A stretch of 63,416 nucleotides of DNA from Streptococcus entericus DSM 14446 (lineage in GTDB: Bacteria; Bacillota; Bacilli; Lactobacillales; Streptococcaceae). The stretch is taken from assembly GCF_000380025.1 (NCBI RefSeq), contig NZ_KB904187.1:1-63416 (forward strand), given 5' to 3'. Made by a program: the position numbers and the translations under genes. Positions 57,970 through 63,416 of this stretch are shown piece after piece; position 1 is the stretch's first letter; every line of letters starts with the position of its first letter. The notes beneath the pieces are model-generated. The model was not told the origin of the DNA, searched no databases, and saw nothing but the letters and a program-made list of their open reading frames with translations.

Positions 57970-58004
57970 AAAAGAATCTAGCCTTGAGAGGGCTAAATTC
58001 TTTT
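57970..58004. terminator. Terminator after the histidine-triad gene
   Basis: AAAAGAATCTAGCC and GGGCTAAATTCTTTT form a 14-bp stem with one mismatch pair, loop TTGAGA; A and T runs flank it. Confidence 0.9.
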
Positions 58005-58010
58005 CAAATC

Positions 58011-61000
58011 CTAGTCAACAAGTGAAATGATGTGAGCTTGTCCTTTTTTGTCAATCAGGCGGACGGATTTGGTTTCCGGGTCGTAGGTGAAGGTATCCAC
58101 ACCGACACCGTGAATCATCGCAAGCTCGTAGAGCTTGTCCTCAAAAACCTCTCGGTCCATGCCAAAGGCAGTCGCTCGCTCAAGCATTTCACGGTCATAA
58201 TCATCCAGGTCATCATCCTCTGTGTCAGTTGTTTCTGTTGGGAGAGGTTGAGCTGGTGCTTCTGTGTCAGGTGTTTCATCATTATCATCAGGTTCGGATT
58301 CTGGTAATGAGGTGTCTGTCTCTGCCACCTCGTCTTCGGTTTCTTCATCAGGTTCTTTTCCGACAGGGTAATTCGGACGGTTTTCCCTACTGCCACGACC
58401 TTTCATGATGTCGCTATCACGCCCCCATCCATCTTTTGAACCAGGGCGTTCATCAGGATTTTCTACATAATATTTGATAGTAGCAAAGAGATCCTCTAGG
58501 CTGTAACCCGCAGGTGCCTCAAACAAATCATCAAAGCGAGCAATAGCGATGTTGTGGTAATGGTTGTAGTGCGGAATGATGAGGTAACCGTTGTTGATTT
58601 CGACGGTGTAGGCAGAATTGTACGGCATCTTCTCAATCGGAATACGTTTGGCTGGCTCTGCTTTGTCAAAGATGTCTACAGCTCGTTCACGTGGGCGACC
58701 GTCATTTGGCTGTGGCGCTGGACGGCTTGGTTCTGTTTCTGCTGGCTTACGACTGGCTAGTTCTTGCTCAGCTGCTCGGCGTTCAGTATAGGATAAGTCC
58801 CACTTAGGAATCCAGTGGCTATGGTCCATGTGAGGGACGATGTAGGCATCGCCCTCTTCACGTTCAATGTCCTTGGCATCAAAGATATAGCCGTCTGAGG
58901 TGGTGTAACGTCCAGCAGCTTTAGCCTCAGCGATTTCTTCGGGACTGTAAATGATCTGTGAGTTTGGCTTACCTTCACGCTCAGCTACTGGCGTTGGTTT
59001 ATGGTGCTCATCAGCTCTTGGTTGGCTTGGTGTTTCAGCAGAGGTGGCATTATCGGTAGAATCATGCTCATTTGATTCATCATCGTCAATAGTATTGCCC
59101 AAGTCAGGTAAGTCTTGCCCTTTTTCTTTGCTTGCTAGGACAGTCGCTTCTGATAAAATTAGATTCTCCTCACCTACCATAGGTGTGATGACATAGCCAA
59201 TACCTGGCATATAGGCAATGGTGCTTGCCTTGTCACCATAGTATTGTCCTAGATAAGCAAGGAGCTCAGCTCTCTGGTCAGCAGGTTTAGGCTGAGGTTG
59301 CTCGGTTGGCTGGCTAGGACGGGTGTCTGTTGTATCAGCTTCATCTGTTTCAGAAACCTTCTCCTCATCCGTGGTTGTTGTCTCTTCGTTTGGTATTGGT
59401 GAGGTCGTTCCATCAGCTGGCTTAGTCTTATCTTTCAAGGTATAGATAACAGGGGCGTTGATGTCAACAAGACTCAAGTCAACCCCACCATGGCCGTCAA
59501 CAAAAACTAGATTGCCAAAGAGAGGTCGCACATGGCTACGTGGCACCTTGTATTGCTTAGCAATGTAACGGAGTTTTGCTTCTTGCGGGTGCTTGTAGGT
59601 GACAAGGTCACTGTAGTCAACCTCGTCATAGGTCAATGGTAGGGTAATAGAAGCAAGCGGAAATTCCTTCTCCGTCCCGTCTTGGTAACTAGCCGTCACA
59701 GTTGCATCATCACGGAAAACAGCAATGACGCCCTCCTGCAAACGAATTTTCCCCATTTTCAGTCGAATGAGCAAGTCACGGTAATCCTCAGTGTTGTCAA
59801 AATCACTAGCTATCAAGCGTGTCGGATACTTCTCCAGGTTAGCTGTGTGAGAATGGTTGCCGTGTGGGATAATGACCTGATTGCCACTCACTTTAAGCAA
59901 GGCTTTAGGGACTTGGTTTTCGAGGGAAATAAAGGTTAACTTAGCATCGATTTCTGTTGCTGAGTAAGTGCTTGGCGCAGTTGCTTCAATTCCCTCACGA
60001 TTGATGTAGTCTGCAGCAGCTTCAAGCTCATCGTCTTCTAATTCATGGTAGAAGATATAGTGCTCGTGGTCATCGTGTTTTGCTCGGAAACCTTCGTCAT
60101 CATAGGCTATAATGCTCTCAGGGCTAAAGGTGTAGCCATCGCTGGTTGTGTAAGGTAGACCATCTTTACCTTTAGACGATTTGCGAATAGTTAACTGACT
60201 TAAGTCAAAGAACCGACGCTCTGGTAATGCGGGATTGCCGTTTTCTGGCTGATTTGGGACCGGCTGTTCTGATGGTACCGAAGGATCTGGTTGAGGAACA
60301 TTAGGTTGTTGAGGGGTATGGGCTTGTTCAGGTTGCGTTGGGGCAGGTGAATTAGGCTGCTCACCTGTTCCAGGGGTCAGCTGGTTCTCAAGTGTTGGTT
60401 GAGTTGGGATTGTCGGCTTCTCTCCAATTGAACTGATTGGACGATTTGGTGGTAATGGCTGGCTCGGCTTGACCGTAAGCGCTGGTTTTGATGGTTTCCC
60501 TATCGGATTTGTCTGCAACGGTTGCTCAGAAGTCGTTGGGCGTTTTTCCTGATCCAACAAGCGTGAAACCCTGACTTCAAGCTCCGACATTTGGCTGTAG
60601 GGGATAAAGTGGAAATGATCGCCGTGTGGGACAACAACGCCCCGTTCGGTCCACTTGGTGATGGTTGCTGGGTCAAACACCAGACCATCTGCTTCAACGT
60701 GGCGGTGCGACAACGGCTGAGCATAAAGCATCTGTAGTAAGCTGTCTGGGGTATCTGTACCAGCAGGCTTAACTGGCTGACTTGTTTGCGTTTGGACAGC
60801 TTGAGTTGGCTGTGGAGATTGGTTTGACGGTGCAGGTTGAGCAGTGTGTTGTGGTTCATGAGGTTGTCGACTAGCTGTTGGAGCTGGTGTTGTTCCTGTA
60901 GAAACCTGTGGTTGTGCAGGGGAACTAGAATTGCCAGCAGGTGTCTTTTTACCATTCCAATAGGCTTGCGCAGCGGCCAATTCTGCTGGAGACAAATCAG

Positions 61001-61682
61001 CTTTCGGGATATAGTGGAAGTGGTCACCATGCGGCACGAGGAAGCCATCACCTAAGTCGTCAATCACATCTGTTGGGCTAAACACATAACCATCATCTGT
61101 AGTGTAAGGTTTGGTCGTTGTTGCACTTTTCTTATCTGTTGTGGTAGGCGTTCTTTGTTGCCCTTGCTGACTTGGTCGAACAGTACCTGTGCTTTGTTGC
61201 TGGCGAACGATTTCTTCTTTAGTACGGACATTGGTGGCTTTTTTGGCATCCTTTAGGTAAAGATAGTAAGTGCCGTTGACCTTGATGATGTAACCATCTT
61301 TGACCTCGTTGACAATGTCTTCTTGTTTGAGGACATAGGAGCTATCTTTCATGATCAACTCTTCACTGATAATAGCATCAAAAGGCACCTTACCATTATA
61401 GAAATGGTAGTGATCACCATGTGACGTCACATAACCCTGGTCGGTAATTTTAACGACGATTTGTTCAGCGTTAATCCCTTCTTTAGCGCTAACCTCGTCA
61501 GGACTCATGTTGGCTGTATCAGTGAGGACTTTTTTCTTGTTACCAGTTGATTGCTCTGACGAGCTGATGTAAGAGACACGGTTTTCCTCATTTTGGTCAA
61601 GGGCTTGATGATGCCCAACTTGGTAACTGATCACGGAGAGTAGGATTGCTGCAGCGGAGCTATAAACGTATTTTTTCTTCAT
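58011..61682 (-). CDS. Polyhistidine-triad surface protein (Pht/HtpA family)
   Basis: The 1223-residue protein has seven HxxHxH triads: HGDHYH (about residue 88), HGDHFH twice (about 225, 355), HDDHEH (about 545), HGNHSH (about 635), HMDHSH (about 965) and HYNHYH (about 1055). Proline/Gln/Thr-rich spacers separate them. Pht proteins bind zinc and hand it to the AdcAII lipoprotein, and they also bind host factors. The N-terminus AAAILLSVISYQVGHH matches Pht signal sequences, but the lipobox-like Cys is replaced by Ile. The gene starts 6 bp after lmb; both lie behind AdcR sites. It is longer than most Pht proteins (about 820-1040 residues). Confidence 0.93.
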   Translation of the reverse strand: MKKKYVYSSAAAILLSVISYQVGHHQALDQNEENRVSYISSSEQSTGNKKKVLTDTANMSPDEVSAKEGINAEQIVVKITDQGYVTSHGDHYHFYNGKVPFDAIISEELIMKDSSYVLKQEDIVNEVKDGYIIKVNGTYYLYLKDAKKATNVRTKEEIVRQQQSTGTVRPSQQGQQRTPTTTDKKSATTTKPYTTDDGYVFSPTDVIDDLGDGFLVPHGDHFHYIPKADLSPAELAAAQAYWNGKKTPAGNSSSPAQPQVSTGTTPAPTASRQPHEPQHTAQPAPSNQSPQPTQAVQTQTSQPVKPAGTDTPDSLLQMLYAQPLSHRHVEADGLVFDPATITKWTERGVVVPHGDHFHFIPYSQMSELEVRVSRLLDQEKRPTTSEQPLQTNPIGKPSKPALTVKPSQPLPPNRPISSIGEKPTIPTQPTLENQLTPGTGEQPNSPAPTQPEQAHTPQQPNVPQPDPSVPSEQPVPNQPENGNPALPERRFFDLSQLTIRKSSKGKDGLPYTTSDGYTFSPESIIAYDDEGFRAKHDDHEHYIFYHELEDDELEAAADYINREGIEATAPSTYSATEIDAKLTFISLENQVPKALLKVSGNQVIIPHGNHSHTANLEKYPTRLIASDFDNTEDYRDLLIRLKMGKIRLQEGVIAVFRDDATVTASYQDGTEKEFPLASITLPLTYDEVDYSDLVTYKHPQEAKLRYIAKQYKVPRSHVRPLFGNLVFVDGHGGVDLSLVDINAPVIYTLKDKTKPADGTTSPIPNEETTTTDEEKVSETDEADTTDTRPSQPTEQPQPKPADQRAELLAYLGQYYGDKASTIAYMPGIGYVITPMVGEENLILSEATVLASKEKGQDLPDLGNTIDDDESNEHDSTDNATSAETPSQPRADEHHKPTPVAEREGKPNSQIIYSPEEIAEAKAAGRYTTSDGYIFDAKDIEREEGDAYIVPHMDHSHWIPKWDLSYTERRAAEQELASRKPAETEPSRPAPQPNDGRPRERAVDIFDKAEPAKRIPIEKMPYNSAYTVEINNGYLIIPHYNHYHNIAIARFDDLFEAPAGYSLEDLFATIKYYVENPDERPGSKDGWGRDSDIMKGRGSRENRPNYPVGKEPDEETEDEVAETDTSLPESEPDDNDETPDTEAPAQPLPTETTDTEDDDLDDYDREMLERATAFGMDREVFEDKLYELAMIHGVGVDTFTYDPETKSVRLIDKKGQAHIISLVD

Positions 61683-61688
61683 GGGTTC

Positions 61689-62615
61689 CTATTCCTTTCT
61701 AGTTTCAAGGTCTTCTGCGAGAATGGTGAGATTGGCTCTGAGGTTCTCCAGATAACTGAGGTTGTTTTGTGGGTCAGCTTCCAGAGGCTCTAAGATTTTG
61801 AGGGTCACCTTGCTTGATGCCGCCAGGGCTTTTGCCATCTTGTCTGAAGCCCCTCGTTCGACAAAAATGGTAGTGACATGGTAGGTATCGATGAATTCTT
61901 TGATTTCTGCCAGTTGTCGAGGGCTTGGTTCTTGGGCAGTGACGCTAGCGATACCGAGTTGCTCTAAGCCAAAACGATTTGCTAGGTAGGCAAAAGCAGT
62001 GTGCTGAGTGACAAAGGTTTTTGCCTTAGTTTTGGCGAAACGTTGTTCAAACAGGTTTGCCAACTCTTCAGCTTCTTTTGCCAGTTTGTCAGCATTTTTC
62101 CGGTAGGTGGCTGCATGGTCTGGGTCAATGTTGGTCAACTGCTCTGCTATTAACCTAACCTCCTCCGCCACTAAAATGGGGTCAACCCAAGTGTGTGGGT
62201 CGTAGAGTGTCGCCTCATCAATCCCTTCGGTGACAGGAATATCCTCTAGACCTGGGACGCGCTTTAGGCTCATGCCTTTGGAGGCCTCCAAAACGATAAC
62301 ATCTGACTGCTCCAGGTTTGGATCTAGTCGTCCAGCCCAGCTCTCCAAGGTGTGGGAGTGGTAGATAAAGACGTCAGCATCGTAAATGGCACGAACATCT
62401 GCAACCGAGGGTTCGAATTCGTGGATGCCTTGCCCTGACTGAATCATACGGACATCGTTGAGGTCTCCAGACACTTCCTTTGTCATGGCATAGATGGGGT
62501 AGAAGCTAGTGACAATCCTCAGACCTTGACTTTCTTTGGGAGGTTTGTGCTGACAAGCTCCCAAGATTAGGAGGGTTAGTAAGAGGGATAGTAGGGTGCG
62601 ACAAGATTTGTTCAT
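61689..62615 (-). CDS. lmb: Zinc-binding lipoprotein AdcAII/Lmb
   Basis: The 308-residue substrate-binding protein of cluster A-I has a lipoprotein signal with lipobox ILGAC (Cys near residue 21). Zinc ligands are HEFEPSVAD, the histidine in YDPHTWVDP, TQHTAFAYLA and a late acidic residue (FVERGASDK). It lacks the long His-rich loop of AdcA, as expected of AdcAII/Lmb. Lmb also binds laminin in group B streptococcus. AAGGAG precedes the ATG. Confidence 0.93.
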   Translation of the reverse strand: MNKSCRTLLSLLLTLLILGACQHKPPKESQGLRIVTSFYPIYAMTKEVSGDLNDVRMIQSGQGIHEFEPSVADVRAIYDADVFIYHSHTLESWAGRLDPNLEQSDVIVLEASKGMSLKRVPGLEDIPVTEGIDEATLYDPHTWVDPILVAEEVRLIAEQLTNIDPDHAATYRKNADKLAKEAEELANLFEQRFAKTKAKTFVTQHTAFAYLANRFGLEQLGIASVTAQEPSPRQLAEIKEFIDTYHVTTIFVERGASDKMAKALAASSKVTLKILEPLEADPQNNLSYLENLRANLTILAEDLETRKE

Positions 62616-62625
62616 TTAAAACTCC

Positions 62626-62675
62626 TTAACTAGTTAATCAAATAAAATTATATCACCGGTTAAGTAGTTTGTCAA
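62626..62675 (-). promoter_or_regulatory. lmb-htp promoter with two AdcR operators
   Basis: Minus strand TTGACA (62675-62670) and TATAAT (62652-62647), 17-bp spacer. ATCACCGGTTAA (62652-62663) lies in the spacer and TTAACTAGTTAA (62626-62637) lies downstream, against the ribosome-binding site. The second is a perfect match to the AdcR box TTAACNNGTTAA; the first matches at 10 of 12. Zinc-bound AdcR should repress. Confidence 0.88.
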
Positions 62676-62681
62676 TGTTTT

Positions 62682-63065
62682 TTATGCCGCTACAGGAGTG
62701 AGATTGATTTGGAACACAAACTGGCTGTGCTCTAATAAGTTCGGGGTTAGGGAACAGATTGGACAAGTCCATGATTGTTCTGGCGTGGTAACCGATACTT
62801 TACATTGAGAATCACAAGATAAAAAGACCTTGTCAGTCATTGCTGACTTAATTGACGAGAAGTCGCGGGTCACGACTCCGCTGAGTTCCATTGGCGAGAC
62901 TGGCAAAGCTGTTGCTCTTATCGTCAAAAAACTAGAGTTGTTAACAGCACTATCTCGACGGAAATTCTGTAATAGCAGGAAGTGAGGTTTCCAAGTGATT
63001 GTGTCCTTATTATTAAAAGAATAGTCGCTGGTAGGTGCTGTTTTCTCTCCTATTGCTTTATTATC
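62682..63065 (-). pseudogene. Unrecognised protein stump
   Basis: An open frame of 127 codons runs from just after a TAG to a TAA at 62684-62682, without any credible start codon or ribosome-binding site. The reading DNKAIGEKTAPTSDY ... NSSFLTIRATALPVSPMEL ... FLSCDSQCKVSV ... SWTCPICSLTPN contains C-x3-C and C-x2-C spacing that could bind zinc. I do not recognise the family. Probably the 3' part of a decayed gene. Confidence 0.4.
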
Positions 63066-63121
63066 CTAAGTCCAATTCCATCTTCTGAAGGAACTGATGA
63101 CGAAAGAGGAACCGGAGGTGT

Positions 63122-63150
63122 TTGACATTAAATAATGCCATAAAAATACT
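63122..63150 (+). promoter_or_regulatory. Candidate promoter of the right-edge leader
   Basis: TTGACA (63122-63127) and AATACT (63145-63150), 17-bp spacer. It precedes the hairpin 63167-63212 by only a few bases. Confidence 0.45.
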
Positions 63151-63166
63151 TAAACATACTAAGATT

Positions 63167-63212
63167 AGTAGTGAGGAAATCTCCGACGGGAGAGAGTACT
63201 CACTACTTTTTT
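63167..63212 (+). terminator. Hairpin with T run inside the right-edge leader
   Basis: AGTAGTGAG (63167-63175) pairs with CTCACTACT (63199-63207); inside is CTCC-GACG-GGAG (63181-63192). A run of six T residues follows. It is either a terminator of upstream transcription or, if the promoter at 63122 is real, an early terminator/attenuator. Confidence 0.7.
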
Positions 63213-63234
63213 CATTCTCAAGATGATAAAGTAG

Positions 63235-63371
63235 AGGTGTCTTGTTAAGTCGTGGGGCTTTTTGACGCTAGACGTCGCAACAAAAACTGGCAAGACACCT
63301 GTTTTAGAAAGAATGTTATCAAAGTATGTGGGACGCTAGACGTCGAGTATTGAAAATGACATCTCTAAAAC
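63235..63371 (+). ncRNA. Tandem hairpins capped by the same 14-nt motif
   Basis: Hairpin A is closed by AGGTGTCTTG (63235-63244) and CAAGACACCT (63291-63300), perfect. Hairpin B is closed by GTTTTAGA (63301-63308) and TCTAAAAC (63364-63371), perfect. Each contains GACGCTAGACGTCG (63264-63277 and 63332-63345), which itself folds GACG-CTAGA-CGTC. The gene start follows at 63403. No known family recognised. Confidence 0.6.
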
Positions 63372-63402
63372 AAGGAATCATTCAAGACAAAGAGGTAGTA
63401 TC

Positions 63403-63416
63403 ATGCGTGCAGTTTT
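63403..63416 (+). CDS. Start of an unidentified gene at the window edge
   Basis: ATGCGTGCAGTTTT would encode M-R-A-V. AGAGG (about 63391-63395) is correctly spaced. A leader of about 240 bases with several hairpins precedes it. MRAV/MKAV is a common beginning of zinc alcohol dehydrogenases, but five residues cannot decide. Confidence 0.45.

Noticed and set aside
57767..57970. Short plus-strand frame upstream of aspS
   Set aside because: It overlaps the aspS promoter and start on the other strand and lacks a ribosome-binding site.
63167..63371. Guanidine-II (mini-ykkC) riboswitch, suggested by paired hairpins with ACG in the loops
   Set aside because: Mini-ykkC has two short hairpins with ACGR tetraloops closed by G-C pairs; here stems are long and the shared cap is GACG-CTAGA-CGTC, where ACG pairs in the stem. 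It does not fit.
63122..63405. T-box leader
   Set aside because: No TGGNACCGCG-type antiterminator sequence is present.

Overview
The window is chromosomal DNA of a Streptococcus. Support comes from a Wzg/Wzh/Wzd/Wze-type capsule operon, a DpnII-type GATC restriction cassette, a polyhistidine-triad surface protein beside an AdcAII/Lmb zinc lipoprotein with AdcR operators, a tre locus, and the bgaC-PTS-agaS host-glycan locus. The species cannot be fixed. The capsule locus resembles sialylated group B streptococcal or S. suis capsule loci, and the restriction cassette has the four-gene layout known from S. suis SsuDAT1I.

Layout. 1-850 is the decayed end of an integrated element: a cadmium-type ArsR regulator cut by the window edge, then the last part of a tyrosine integrase and att-like repeats. 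0.9-7.3 kb is housekeeping: alpha/beta hydrolase, rpmB, pnp behind a structured leader, an SseB-like protein, cysE and a nucleoside phosphorylase. 7.3-10.5 kb is the AT-rich GATC restriction-modification cassette (two methylases, two unrelated endonucleases), placed directly in front of cysS-mrnC. 12.2-18 kb is trehalose use (treR, treP, treC, a DUF1349 protein) with a small membrane-protein gene inserted antisense. 18-20.8 kb has an S66 peptidase, a MerR-TipAS regulator and an AIM24 protein. 21.1-34.2 kb is the capsule operon: regulatory/phosphoregulatory genes, a short initiating transferase, an Alg14/Alg13-like pair, polymerase, glycosyltransferases, a sialyltransferase-like gene, flippase and neuA, with neuB/neuC absent and a neuD-like stump left. 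34.4-39.8 kb is secA, acpS, alr, a FlaR-like kinase and a GNAT protein. 40-43 kb is an Rrf2 regulator with its operators and a quinone reductase gene broken by an amber codon, followed by a hydrolase. 43-45.5 kb encodes LtrA-like and acyltransferase-3 membrane proteins. 45.5-52.9 kb is the galactose/N-acetylgalactosamine host-glycan locus (two GntR regulators, agaS, bgaC, mannose-family PTS). 53.2-57.8 kb is aspS with three tandem YitT-family genes. 58-62.7 kb is the AdcR-controlled htp-lmb zinc operon. The last 0.8 kb holds a protein stump and a long leader with two hairpins capped by the same 14-nt motif, running into a gene that begins at 63403.

The most unusual signals are the tandem capped hairpins at the right edge, the structured pnp leader, the decayed sialic-acid branch of the capsule locus, the Rrf2 palindrome regulon around a broken target gene, and the competence-type box between the two methylase genes. 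All calls are from reading the sequence; no database search was run.
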